NCBI RefSeq assembly: GCF_034931025.1
Contig: NZ_JAYGIL010000015.1
Span: 62,001 to 126,000 of the forward strand
Source: Arcicella gelida
Lineage (GTDB): Bacteria > Bacteroidota > Bacteroidia > Cytophagales > Spirosomataceae
Reading direction: 5' to 3'
DNA: 64,000 nucleotides
Positions 1 through 8,434 of the stretch are shown one piece after another. Made by a program: the position numbers and the translations under genes. Below the pieces are notes generated by a model that had not been told where the DNA came from, did no database searches, and saw only the letters and a list, made by a program, of their open reading frames with translations. Within the stretch, counting starts at the first letter, position 1; the number at the start of each line of letters is the position of its first letter.

Positions 1-51
1 CGCTCAATTTCCCCTCCAAAAATTTAACATAACAATAACGATTTTTATACT

Positions 52-59
52 TACTTTTG
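52..59 (+). promoter_or_regulatory. Candidate -7 box upstream of GH1 gene
   Basis: TACTTTTG matches the Bacteroidota sigma -7 consensus TAnnTTTG and lies 22 bases before the GH1 start codon, which fits a short leader. No clear TTG was seen at the expected -33 position, so this is a motif match only. Confidence 0.35.
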
Positions 60-81
60 CAACCCAAAATTTTAGGTGTAA

Positions 82-1473
82 ATGCAAGAGAATCAATATA
101 TTAGTTTGTCGCCCACTACAGTTGTGCAAGCAAATACTTTTTCAAAGGAAGCTTTCGGGAAAGATTTTGCTTGGGGAATAGCCATGGCTGCTTTCCAAAA
201 CGAAGGTGCTTGGGATAAAGATGGCAAAGGAGAATCTATCTGGGATAAGTTTTCACACAAAAAGAATAAAATAAAAGATCAGCAAAACGCTAAAATCGCT
301 TGCGATTTCTACCATCGTTTTGAAGAAGATATTTTACTGGCAAAATCGCTCAATTTTAATACTTTCCGTTTTTCTATTGCTTGGACACGTATCTTGCCGC
401 ATGGTACTGGCAAGGTAAATCAGGCTGGATTAGAGTTTTATCATCAAGTAATAGACTGCTGTTTAGAAAACGGATTAGAACCTTACGTTACGCTTTATCA
501 CTGGGATTTACCCCAAAACTTAGAAGACAAAGGCGGTTGGACAAACCGTGATATTATCGACTGGTTTTCGGATTACTGCGAAGTCGTTACTCGTGAATTT
601 GCTGCCAAAGTAAAGTATTGGTTAGTCCTGAATGAACCCGCAGGTTTTACAGGTTTGGGTTATATGACGGGCTATCATGCACCCGGACGTTTGGGAATGA
701 GGAATTTCTTACCAGCCGTGCATCACGTAGCAATGTGCCAAGCTGAAGGTGGAAGAATTATCCGCAGAAATGTACCAGAAGCAGTAATTGGTACTACTTT
801 TTCATGTTCATTTATTGAGCCTTTTACCGATAATGAAAATGATAAAAGAGCAGCCAAACGCATTGATGCTTTATTGAATCGTTTATTTCTTGAACCTACT
901 TTGGGTTTGGGTTATCCTGTGCATGAATTGCCTTTTCTTCAAAATATGATAAAAAAGTATGTTCATGCGGGTGATATGGAGAAACTGGCTTTTGATTTCG
1001 ACTTTATTGGCGTACAGAACTACTTTAAATTGGTAGTGAAAAGTGCTTTTTGGATTCCTTATTTGAAGGCTCTTGAAGTAAAACCCAAAACTAGAAAGAT
1101 TGATAATGTAACGGACTTGGGTTGGGAAGTGTCGCCTGATGGAATGTACAATATTTTGAAACAGTTTGGAGAATACAAAGACATCAAACAAATCATGGTG
1201 ACGGAAAACGGTGCGGCTTTTAAAGATGAATTGATTGAAGGAAAGATTAACGACAGCGAAAGAATAGCTTTCTACCAAAGTTATTTGCAACATATTTTGA
1301 AAGCAAAACAAGAAGGAGTAAATATAAACGGCTATTTGGCGTGGACACTGACAGATAATTTCGAATGGACTGAAGGTTATAAACCAAGATTCGGTTTAGT
1401 TCACATAGATTTCAAAACCCAACAAAGAATAGTCAAAGAATCGGGGAGATGGTTTGAGGAATTTCTTAGGTAA
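82..1473 (+). CDS. GH1 family beta-glucosidase
   Basis: Retaining beta-glycosidase of family GH1, expected to cleave beta-linked glucose (or a related sugar) from the non-reducing end of short oligosaccharides. The 463 residues cover a full TIM barrel of normal family length. Visible GH1 signatures are the N-terminal FAWGIAMAAFQNEGAW segment, the YHWDLP motif near residue 140, the acid/base Glu at about 185 in LNEP and the nucleophile Glu at about 375 in VTENG, followed by WTLTDNFEW. There is no signal peptide, so it is probably cytoplasmic and would act on imported cellobiose-like products. The nearby PUL makes beta-glucan oligosaccharides a reasonable substrate, but that link is inference. 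It is convergent with the LytTR regulator gene. Confidence 0.93.
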   Translation: MQENQYISLSPTTVVQANTFSKEAFGKDFAWGIAMAAFQNEGAWDKDGKGESIWDKFSHKKNKIKDQQNAKIACDFYHRFEEDILLAKSLNFNTFRFSIAWTRILPHGTGKVNQAGLEFYHQVIDCCLENGLEPYVTLYHWDLPQNLEDKGGWTNRDIIDWFSDYCEVVTREFAAKVKYWLVLNEPAGFTGLGYMTGYHAPGRLGMRNFLPAVHHVAMCQAEGGRIIRRNVPEAVIGTTFSCSFIEPFTDNENDKRAAKRIDALLNRLFLEPTLGLGYPVHELPFLQNMIKKYVHAGDMEKLAFDFDFIGVQNYFKLVVKSAFWIPYLKALEVKPKTRKIDNVTDLGWEVSPDGMYNILKQFGEYKDIKQIMVTENGAAFKDELIEGKINDSERIAFYQSYLQHILKAKQEGVNINGYLAWTLTDNFEWTEGYKPRFGLVHIDFKTQQRIVKESGRWFEEFLR

Positions 1474-1572
1474 TAATTTGAAGATTTGGAAATTTGAAGA
1501 TTTGAAAATGAAATATAATGTTTCAAATCTCTCATTTTCAAATTTCCAAATCATCAAATTTTCAAATTAACA
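1474..1572. repeat. Period-8 low-complexity inverted repeat
   Basis: The whole spacer between two convergent genes is an imperfect palindrome. The left half repeats TTTGAAGA/TTTGGAAA with a period of 8. The right half is the complementary series AAATTTCC, AAATCATC, AAATTTTC. It begins right at the GH1 stop and ends at the stop of the LytTR gene, so it could act as a bidirectional 3' end or terminator. Confidence 0.75.
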
Positions 1573-2328
1573 TCATCTTTCAATAAACTCCTTAAATGCC
1601 TTTCTATAAGTATCAGAAATCGGTAAAAATACTTTGCCGATTTGTACTTTTTCTCGGTGAACAGATTCTATCCATTCTAAAGCTACGATATAAGAATTGT
1701 GTATTCTGACGAATTGTGTTTCGGGCAATTGAGCTTCTAAAGCTTTGAGCGTCTGCAAAGCCACTACTTTCTGCTGTGTGGTGTAAATCGTAACATAATC
1801 TTTCAAACCTTCAATATACATAATCTCCGACAAGCGAATTTTCACCAGTTTTGTACCATCTTTTACAAAAATAAAAGCTTGTGTTGCATCTGTTTTATTG
1901 ATGATTACTTCTTTGATTACCTTCTCTTGTATGACAGGTGCTTGTGGTTGTTGTTGAACAGAAACTGTCGTATTCAATCGTAAAGAAGCTTTTTCAACAG
2001 ATTTTAAGAATCTTTCAAAAGTGATTGGTTTTAATAAATAATCTAATACATCTAATTCATAGCCTTCGATAGCGTATTCAGAATAAGCCGTGGTGAGAAT
2101 GATTAAAGGTTTTTTCTGTAAAATCTTTAACAAAGTAATGCCAGTAATCTCAGGCATTTGTATGTCCGAGAAAAGAATATCAACCGTATTGTCTCTAAGA
2201 AAATCTAAAGCCTTTAATGGGTCTGAAAAAGACTGTACTAACTGTAAATACGGTACTTTTTTCACGTAAGTTTCCATTAAACTACGAGCCAAAGGTTCAT
2301 CTTCAACAATGATACAAGTATGGGGCAT
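1573..2328 (-). CDS. LytTR family response regulator
   Basis: Two-component response regulator of the LytR/AlgR type, 251 residues. The receiver domain (about 1-125) has the acidic pocket VEDE at 8-11, the phospho-acceptor Asp55 in FSDIQMP and the conserved Lys in YLLKPI. A linker rich in Gln/Val follows, then a LytTR DNA-binding domain (about 145-250) with the usual FIFVKDGTKLVKI and FVRIHNSYIV segments. The upstream gene on the same strand encodes the LytS-type kinase, so the two should form one system. They are separated by an unusually long, structured 236-base spacer. Targets are unknown; the adjacent divergent TonB-linked receptor gene is a candidate by position only. Confidence 0.93.
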   Translation of the reverse strand: MPHTCIIVEDEPLARSLMETYVKKVPYLQLVQSFSDPLKALDFLRDNTVDILFSDIQMPEITGITLLKILQKKPLIILTTAYSEYAIEGYELDVLDYLLKPITFERFLKSVEKASLRLNTTVSVQQQPQAPVIQEKVIKEVIINKTDATQAFIFVKDGTKLVKIRLSEIMYIEGLKDYVTIYTTQQKVVALQTLKALEAQLPETQFVRIHNSYIVALEWIESVHREKVQIGKVFLPISDTYRKAFKEFIER

Positions 2329-2339
2329 CTTTTTGAATT

Positions 2340-2564
2340 GACAGTTTTGAGTTGTGAATTATGAATTAGCGAATTGTGATTGATTGAGTTTTTAATAGCT
2401 TTTCTGATTACTAGACATCTTTATGTTATTTATGTAGCGGCAAACCCTTGCGGTTGCCGTTATGTTTGAGGCAACCGCAAGGGTTTGCCGCTACCCACAC
2501 CATTTATGTAAAAACATAATTTGAAAAGCTACTAAAAATCACTCAATCGCTCATTCACAATTCA
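2340..2564. repeat. Large imperfect inverted repeat inside kinase-regulator operon
   Basis: The spacer between the LytS and LytTR genes has low-complexity outer arms. The left arm (about 2350-2395) carries GTGAATTATGAATTAGCGAA followed by a TTGATTGAGTTTTTAATAGC segment. The right arm (about 2525-2564) carries its approximate complement and ends at the kinase stop codon. A perfect 25-bp-arm palindrome sits inside it at 2434-2494. The structure could lower or uncouple regulator expression from the kinase. Confidence 0.7.
2434..2494. repeat. Perfect palindromic extragenic element (GTAGCGG...)
   Basis: Two perfectly complementary 25-base arms (2434-2458 and 2470-2494) are separated by 11 bases. 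The element starts GTAGCGGCAAACCC and ends GGGTTTGCCGCTAC. A degenerate relative lies at 60712-60789. It shares TGTAG...CTAC ends with the elements at 9451 and 21705. Confidence 0.9.
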
Positions 2565-3593
2565 TTAAATCATAAGCGTTAATTTTACTTTATAATCCGT
2601 TTCTCCGTCTTCAACGTCTAATTGGTATTTATTAGCGTAGCTCAAATCTAATCTACGACTAACATTTCTTAAACCAATACCCGATTTCTCATGATTTGAA
2701 GACTTCAATTTACTGTTTTCTACCGTATAAATCAACGACTCATTGTTCACCAATAATTTTACTGAAATAAAGGCATCGGTAGAATTATTACTTACGCCAT
2801 GTTTGAAGGCATTTTCCAGAAAAGTAATCAGAATTAAGGGGACAATTTGTGCTTGTGTGATGTTTCCTTCAATTTCAAAACTAATTGGAATTTGGTTGTT
2901 CAATCGTAGTTTTTCGAGACTGATATAATTTTCGATGTACTCAATTTCTTTACTCAGCAATACTTTCGCATGATTGGAATCATAAATCATGTAACGCATC
3001 ATTTGTGATAATTTAGCAATTACTTCTGTAGTATTTGGCGAATTGGTAAATGCTAAATAGTACAGATTGTTCAACGTATTGAACAAAAAATGCGGATTGA
3101 TTTGGGCTTTCAAAAAAGTAAGTTCAGCCGTTAATTTTTCGTTTTCTACTTCTTTGCGTTTGGCTTCAAGTTCCAACCAATCTTCTGCAAACTTTAACAT
3201 CCCTACGAAAATGACAATGAAAAATGTTCCTACAGCTTGTTGAACAACAAATTTCGAGCTATAAAAGTAACCGATATGTTCATTATGTGCCATTTGATAC
3301 CTTTTTACATAGATATATGCCGTAATCATAATGGCAAAAAGTGGAAGGAATTCAAACAAATAAGCTACAAGGTTCTTGTTCTTTAGAAAACGTGGAAGGA
3401 AAATAAAATAATTGATATAAGCCACTAAAGCTACAAAACCTACGTGAAGTACGGAAGTAACCAAAGCTTCTACTAAATCTGGGTCTTCACCGGGTTTGGT
3501 GAAGCTGACTTGATAATAAAAGAAAGAGAAATACACACACCAGAAAGACAAATGTATGAGTAAAATTCTGTTTCGTTGAATATAAGCTTGCAT
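2565..3593 (-). CDS. LytS-type membrane sensor histidine kinase
   Basis: Sensor kinase of the His_kinase (LytS/YehU-like) family, 342 residues. The N-terminal part has about four hydrophobic segments (roughly 12-30, 48-66, 78-95, 117-135). A short coiled linker follows, then the phospho-acceptor region QINPHFLFNTLN with His168, and a C-terminal HATPase domain with ENAFKHG and GIGLRNVSRRL. It has no large extracellular sensor domain, so it may sense membrane state or a partner protein. It is transcribed first, with the LytTR regulator downstream on the same strand. Its start faces the divergent TonB-linked receptor gene across 318 bases. Confidence 0.93.
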   Translation of the reverse strand: MQAYIQRNRILLIHLSFWCVYFSFFYYQVSFTKPGEDPDLVEALVTSVLHVGFVALVAYINYFIFLPRFLKNKNLVAYLFEFLPLFAIMITAYIYVKRYQMAHNEHIGYFYSSKFVVQQAVGTFFIVIFVGMLKFAEDWLELEAKRKEVENEKLTAELTFLKAQINPHFLFNTLNNLYYLAFTNSPNTTEVIAKLSQMMRYMIYDSNHAKVLLSKEIEYIENYISLEKLRLNNQIPISFEIEGNITQAQIVPLILITFLENAFKHGVSNNSTDAFISVKLLVNNESLIYTVENSKLKSSNHEKSGIGLRNVSRRLDLSYANKYQLDVEDGETDYKVKLTLMI

Positions 3594-3911
3594 ATTTTTT
3601 ATAATGTATGATAATCAATTTGGTATAAGTTCAACTCAAATTTCTATAAAAAAAATAACATATATGCCTCTGATAGGCTTGAAGTACTCCAATTGTCTAA
3701 ACTATTGGATGAGTCCTCTATTTTATCCGATAATTCACCTCGAAATCCCGACAATTCCTCTTTATCGTGTTAGTATCCGATTCGTCGATTTTCCTTCCTT
3801 GATTGTCTATCGCTAATTTTCCTTTCATTTTATTGTATTTGTTTTGTAGCAAGAAATTCACAAAGACAAAAAATCAAAAGCGTTTTCGATACAATCAAAT
3901 ATTTTACGACG
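3594..3911. other. Divergent intergenic region, no gene seen
   Basis: This is the spacer between the divergent LytS kinase and TonB-linked receptor genes. A 70-codon open frame here has no recognisable features and biased composition, so it is not called. The region should hold both promoters, but no convincing TAnnTTTG box was found. Confidence 0.5.
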
Positions 3912-6446
3912 ATGAAAAAATTATTAACATTATTCCTAATCATTTTCACAAGTAGTGAAATCGCATTAGCTCAATTTGGAGGACCGCCAAACGGAGGCGG
4001 TGGAGATGGAAATGGTAGAAGACAAACTTCTCAACAACAAGCAGCTCCAAGTTTTGAAATCAATACTCCAAAGGGAAATTCTAAAATCTCAGGTTTTATC
4101 ATTGATTCAACAGCAACTAATGCGGTAGAATTTGCCAATATTTCATTAATTAATAAAGTTACAAAAAAGCCAGTTGATGGTACAATGGCAGATGAAAAAG
4201 GAAAATTTTCATTAACGAAAGTAGCTGTTGGTGATTATAAATTAATGATTTCGTTCATCGGTTTTGAAAGTAAAACCATTGATAATATTAAAGTAGAAAA
4301 AGGGAAAGACATTGATTTAGGCGTGTTGAAATTAGCACCAATTTCTCAAATGTTGGATGGAGTAACAGTTACGGCTGAAAAAGCATTGATTGAAGAAAAA
4401 GTTGACCGCCTAGTATATAATGCCGAGAAAGATATGTTAGCAAAAGGCGGAGACGCTTCGGATATTTTGAAAAAAGTACCAATGCTTTCGGTAGATTTAG
4501 ATGGAAACGTATCGTTAAGAGGAACTACCAACATTAAAGTATTAATCAACAATAAGCCTTCAACTATTGTAGCAAGTAGTATTGCAGATGCTTTGAAAAT
4601 GATTCCTGCAGATTTAATTAAAACAGTAGAAGTAATTACTTCGCCGTCGGCTAAATATGATGCTGAAGGTTCAGCAGGGATTATCAATATCATCACGAAA
4701 AAATCATCTATCGAAGGCTTAACATTGAATGTTGATTCAGGAGTAGGGCTTCGTGCTTCAAACTTAGGATTAAACGGTAGCTATCGTAGCGGTAAATTAG
4801 GGATTACTTTGGGTGGTTTTGGAAGATTATTCTACAATAAATCAGCTACTTCTTTAGAGCAATCAACCGTAAGAGATGGCGTTACACAGTTAACACAACA
4901 AAGTTCTGATGCCAAAGACAATGGTCTTTTTGGAAGATATAATTTAGGTTTCGATTATGAAATTTCAAAAAGTCAATCAATTAATGCTTCTGTAGCTTTT
5001 GGTACAAGAAATATCGAACGTAGCCAAGATTATATTACAAGATTGTTTTCAAACAGTTCACTAGCATCTACTTCTTACAGAGATGTTGATAGCAAAGATT
5101 TATCAAACTCGGTAGATGTAAATGTTGACTATATCAAAACATTCAAACCACAGCAAGAGTGGTCGATTTCTACACAATACAGCCAAAATAATTTAACAAA
5201 TAATTTTGATGCTAATATTTTGAACGGAGCTAGTGAATTATTGAGCCGTCAGAGAAACATTAACGGTAATACCAACCGTGAGATTACACTTCAAACAGAT
5301 TACCAAACACCAATCAAACAAAACCAAATGTTTGAAGTAGGTTTAAAAAGCATTACTCGTCAAGTAGATAGCGACTATCAATATTTATTCGCAGGTAGCA
5401 CAGGCGGATATAGTACAGATGCAAAAAATCCTTCTGGCTTATTGAATTACAAGCAAATGATTTCGTCAGGGTATGTTTCTTATACATATTCAACCAAGAA
5501 TAAATATACTTTCAAAGTAGGAACACGTTACGAATACACAACAATTGATGCTAATACGGATAAGAATTCAATCAATATTCCTTCTTATGGAAATTTAGTA
5601 CCGAGTATTAATATTTCTAAAAGTTTAGGTGGAGCAACATTGAAATTGGCTTACAATAACCGTATCCAACGCCCAGGTTTACAGCAATTGAACCCTAACT
5701 TCAATGCTTCAAACGCACAAAATATCACGATTGGTAATCCGAGCTTAAAACCAGAAATTACTAATAATGTTGAGCTAAGTTTGAGTAAAAATATCAACAG
5801 AACGTATTTGAATGTATCGGTGTTCGGTCGTCAGACAAATAATTCAATTGTAAGAATTAGTACACCATCAGATACTTTGGTTGGGGCAATCGTAACAACG
5901 TTCCAAAATATCGGTAAGCAGCAAACATACGGAGCGAATATTTTTGGAAATACTTTCATCACACCGAAATGGTCGTTGAACGGAGGAGTAGATATTTACT
6001 ATAATTACTTAGATGGACAAGCAGCGAATGCAACAGGCGGTTATTCACTAATTAGTAACTCAGGTTTTACAATTGGTGGAAGAATTTCATCACAAATACA
6101 ATTAAATAACGGTTGGGGCGTTCAAGCATTTGGTGGTTACCGTGGAAACCAAGTACAATTACAAGGTTCACAAAATGGAATGGGAATGTATTCTGTTGGT
6201 GTAAAGAAAGATATCAACAACAAAAAAGGAAGTATTGGCTTAGCAGCAGAGAATTTCTTTGGAGGAATGACGATGACTTCAACGTTGAATACCGCACAGT
6301 TTAGTCAGAAAAGTGTAAACAATATTTATAACCAAAATATCAAGTTAACGTTTAGTTATAAGATTGGTAACATGAAGTTTGTAGAGCAGAAAAAATCAAA
6401 ATCTGTTAAAAATGATGACGTAAAAGGTGGGGAATCTAATAATTAA
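3912..6446 (+). CDS. TonB-linked outer-membrane beta-barrel receptor
   Basis: Outer-membrane protein of 844 residues. The signal peptide (about 1-20, ending ALAQ) is followed by a Gly/Gln-rich stretch, a carboxypeptidase-regulatory-like beta-sandwich (about 57-140), a TonB plug-like domain (about 150-265, with VSLRGTTNIKVLINNKPS and YDAEGSAGIINIITKK) and a long beta-barrel to about residue 815. The C-terminus is a basic/acidic tail (KSKSVKNDDVKGGESNN) rather than a terminal aromatic, which is odd for a barrel but common in this Bacteroidota subgroup (OMP_b-brl_3 type). It has no SusD partner, so it is not a standard Sus importer. The ligand is unknown. A YceI-like gene follows 56 bases downstream and may be co-transcribed. 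Confidence 0.9.
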   Translation: MKKLLTLFLIIFTSSEIALAQFGGPPNGGGGDGNGRRQTSQQQAAPSFEINTPKGNSKISGFIIDSTATNAVEFANISLINKVTKKPVDGTMADEKGKFSLTKVAVGDYKLMISFIGFESKTIDNIKVEKGKDIDLGVLKLAPISQMLDGVTVTAEKALIEEKVDRLVYNAEKDMLAKGGDASDILKKVPMLSVDLDGNVSLRGTTNIKVLINNKPSTIVASSIADALKMIPADLIKTVEVITSPSAKYDAEGSAGIINIITKKSSIEGLTLNVDSGVGLRASNLGLNGSYRSGKLGITLGGFGRLFYNKSATSLEQSTVRDGVTQLTQQSSDAKDNGLFGRYNLGFDYEISKSQSINASVAFGTRNIERSQDYITRLFSNSSLASTSYRDVDSKDLSNSVDVNVDYIKTFKPQQEWSISTQYSQNNLTNNFDANILNGASELLSRQRNINGNTNREITLQTDYQTPIKQNQMFEVGLKSITRQVDSDYQYLFAGSTGGYSTDAKNPSGLLNYKQMISSGYVSYTYSTKNKYTFKVGTRYEYTTIDANTDKNSINIPSYGNLVPSINISKSLGGATLKLAYNNRIQRPGLQQLNPNFNASNAQNITIGNPSLKPEITNNVELSLSKNINRTYLNVSVFGRQTNNSIVRISTPSDTLVGAIVTTFQNIGKQQTYGANIFGNTFITPKWSLNGGVDIYYNYLDGQAANATGGYSLISNSGFTIGGRISSQIQLNNGWGVQAFGGYRGNQVQLQGSQNGMGMYSVGVKKDINNKKGSIGLAAENFFGGMTMTSTLNTAQFSQKSVNNIYNQNIKLTFSYKIGNMKFVEQKKSKSVKNDDVKGGESNN

Positions 6447-6502
6447 GTATAAAATTTGTAAATTCAAACGTTAAAATAAACCAGTCTAATCAATCTAAAA
6501 CA

Positions 6503-7072
6503 ATGAAAAAAATCGCAATCCTAGTAACAACCATTGTTGTATCAGTAACATCATCGTTTGCTCAAAAATGGAATGTTGATAAAGCACACTCTAAAGTAGG
6601 CTTTACAGTAACCCACTTAATGCTTTCAGAAGTAGATGGTAATTTCAAAACTTTTGATGCAACCATTACTTCATCAAAAGAAGATTTTACGGATGCAGTT
6701 TTTGAATTATCAGCAGATGTTGCAAGTGTTGCTACTGATAATGATATGAGAGATGGACATTTGAGAAAACCAGATATGTTTGATGCTGAGAAATTTCCAA
6801 AATTGACTTTCAAAAGTACTTCTATCACGAAAGTTGATGCAAAAAAATATAAATTAGCAGGAGATTTAACGATTAAAGGAGTAACAAAACCAGTAACACT
6901 TGATTTAACTTTGAACGGTGTTGGTAAAAATAACAGAACTCAAAAGCCAATTGCTGGGTTTAAGTTAACAGGAACTATCAAACGTACTGACTTTGGTGTA
7001 GGTGGAATGCCATCAGCAGTAGTAAGCGAAGACATCGAAATTAGAGCAGTAGGTGAATTCGGTAAAGAATAA
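6503..7072 (+). CDS. YceI family periplasmic protein
   Basis: Small secreted lipocalin-fold protein of 189 residues. The signal peptide (about 1-20, ending SFAQ) is followed directly by the family hallmark KWNVDKAHSKVGFTVTHLM. Other YceI features are DNDMRDGHLRKPDMFDAEKFP in the middle and LTIKGVTKPVTLDLTLNG plus TIKRTDFGVG towards the end. Family members bind long isoprenoid or amide lipids in a beta-barrel; their exact role is generally unsettled. It follows the TonB-linked receptor gene closely on the same strand. A hairpin lies downstream, before the convergent Nudix regulator. Confidence 0.93.
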   Translation: MKKIAILVTTIVVSVTSSFAQKWNVDKAHSKVGFTVTHLMLSEVDGNFKTFDATITSSKEDFTDAVFELSADVASVATDNDMRDGHLRKPDMFDAEKFPKLTFKSTSITKVDAKKYKLAGDLTIKGVTKPVTLDLTLNGVGKNNRTQKPIAGFKLTGTIKRTDFGVGGMPSAVVSEDIEIRAVGEFGKE

Positions 7073-7160
7073 AAATATTAAGAAGTAACATTGATTATTT
7101 CTTTAAGATATAGTCAGTCTGAAACACACGTAAAGTTGTGTTTTTGATTGAAAAAAAGAA

Positions 7161-7185
7161 AGGCTTGCTGTTCTACGGCAAGCCT
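7161..7185. terminator. Hairpin between convergent genes
   Basis: AGGCTTGC and GCAAGCCT form an 8-bp stem with a 9-base loop between the convergent YceI and Nudix-regulator genes. A moderately T-rich run follows. It probably terminates the YceI transcript. Confidence 0.6.
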
Positions 7186-7214
7186 GTTCTCTTTTATAGC
7201 AGTAAGGAAATAAA

Positions 7215-7922
7215 TTACTTTCCAGTGAATCTATACAAGTAAGGTGCTTTGTTGGCTGCACCCGTCATTTTTTTATCTAATCTTTCCAAAATTCCTAAAC
7301 TTAGCATTTTGCGTTGGAAGTTGGTGCGAAGTAATTTTTTATCTAAAATAGTTTCGTATAAATTCTGCAAATCATTCATGGTAAATACTTCTGGCAAAAG
7401 ATTAAAACCTATCAGTTTTTCATCCAGAAAAAAGCGTAAAGTTTCTAAAGCCTTTGTTACCATTAATGAATGGTCATAAACCAAAGTGGGGATTTCTTTA
7501 ATATCATACCATTCGCAAGTATCAGAATGCACATCTGGTGTTGGTGTTGCTTTCGTAAAATCTATTAAAGCATAAAAACCAATCGAAATAAAGCGTCTCA
7601 TCAAAAAATGGTCGGGACCAATAATATTTCCACCTGCTGCCATTGCAGATTTCATTACTTCGTTATCACGTCTATTTCTATCGCCAAATACATGAAATTG
7701 TTCTAAGTAAATGTTCGTCAAACCTGTACGTTCTTCTAAAATTCTTTGGGCTGCCTCTTCTAAATTTTCACTTTCTTTGATGAATCCACCCGGAACAGCT
7801 AACCAATCTGTACTTTTAAAATTCAGTAATAATATTTTCAATTGATTGTCGTGAAATCCAAAAATCACACAGTCAATCGAAATGCCAGGAAGATAGTCAA
7901 CAGAACTAATTAGAGTACTCAT
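7215..7922 (-). CDS. Nudix-domain transcription regulator (NrtR/AraR-like)
   Basis: Predicted regulator of 235 residues with an N-terminal Nudix domain (about 8-140) and a C-terminal winged helix (about 155-230). The Nudix box is visible as GGFIKESENLEEAAQ followed by RILEERTGL. Compared with the catalytic consensus RExxEExG, the first Glu is Ile and one Glu of the EE pair is Arg, so hydrolysis is probably weak or lost and the domain may only bind a nucleotide-sugar-like effector. In Bacteroidota this architecture includes the arabinose regulator AraR and NAD regulator NrtR. The start at 7922 is preferred over an upstream ATG at 7994, because the Nudix domain begins right after it and the extra 24 residues look unrelated. 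An inverted repeat at 7996-8020 may be its operator. Confidence 0.85.
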   Translation of the reverse strand: MSTLISSVDYLPGISIDCVIFGFHDNQLKILLLNFKSTDWLAVPGGFIKESENLEEAAQRILEERTGLTNIYLEQFHVFGDRNRRDNEVMKSAMAAGGNIIGPDHFLMRRFISIGFYALIDFTKATPTPDVHSDTCEWYDIKEIPTLVYDHSLMVTKALETLRFFLDEKLIGFNLLPEVFTMNDLQNLYETILDKKLLRTNFQRKMLSLGILERLDKKMTGAANKAPYLYRFTGK

Positions 7923-7995
7923 AAGCTTTTTTGAGATGTTTAAGCGAAATTTTGATAAATGTAAAGAAAAATTTGGTAAGATAAAAAGGTTCAAT

Positions 7996-8020
7996 TATCA
8001 TTGTACCGTAATGATACAAT
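7996..8020. promoter_or_regulatory. Candidate operator of the Nudix regulator
   Basis: TATCATT and AATGATA (7996-8002, 8010-8016) form an inverted repeat with a 7-base centre. A second overlapping pair, ATTGTA and TACAAT, spans 8000-8020. The site is 74 bases upstream of the preferred Nudix-regulator start, a typical autoregulatory position. A weaker related palindrome, ATACAA-N3-TTGTAT, lies at 9552-9566 upstream of susC. Confidence 0.45.
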
Positions 8021-8293
8021 AATTTTAATACTATTTAATCTGGAAAAATAAATATGATTTTTTTTGAGTATTTTTTCTAGCACTTTGTTATTCAGGTTTT
8101 TGACAAATGTTGGGGCAAATTATGAAAAGAGAAAGTATGAATTCAGATAACTCTATTGTCATTATTGAATCATGATATTCTAAGGTTATTTTAGAAGTAA
8201 CAATTGCTGTTGAAATAATGTATTGAAACCAGAATTATTAGATTGACAATTTACCCATAAAGAAATAAAGTACAACTATAAATTTCGACTCAT

Positions 8294-8311
8294 GCCTGCC
8301 TTAGGGCAGGC
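8294..8311. repeat. GC-rich 7-bp stem hairpin
   Basis: GCCTGCC-TTAG-GGCAGGC stands out in an AT-rich spacer about 125 bases before the isomerase-like gene. It may be a small dispersed palindrome; no function is assigned. Confidence 0.6.
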
Positions 8312-8434
8312 GATGTCAATAAATATCTGTAAACACTCTTGTATCCAATTTTACATAATATTTGATTCTGCAAAACTAAACACAACAAAAACGACTTGCC
8401 ATTAGAGATTTGATAATAAACATTACCTGTAACT

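Larger units (their letters stand above)
7923..8434. other. Intergenic region with operator-like site
   Basis: This 512-base spacer lies between the divergent Nudix regulator and the isomerase-like gene. It holds the inverted repeat at 7996-8020 and a GC-rich hairpin at 8294-8311. No other gene or RNA was recognised. An open frame on the minus strand at 8290-8583 overlaps the isomerase start and looks spurious. Confidence 0.55.

Noticed and set aside
883..1311. Antisense open frame of 142 codons within GH1
   Set aside because: Shadow of the GH1 coding sequence; no independent signals.
3604..3816. 70-codon open frame between LytS and TonB-linked receptor genes
   Set aside because: No domain, signal peptide or plausible composition; lies in a divergent promoter region.
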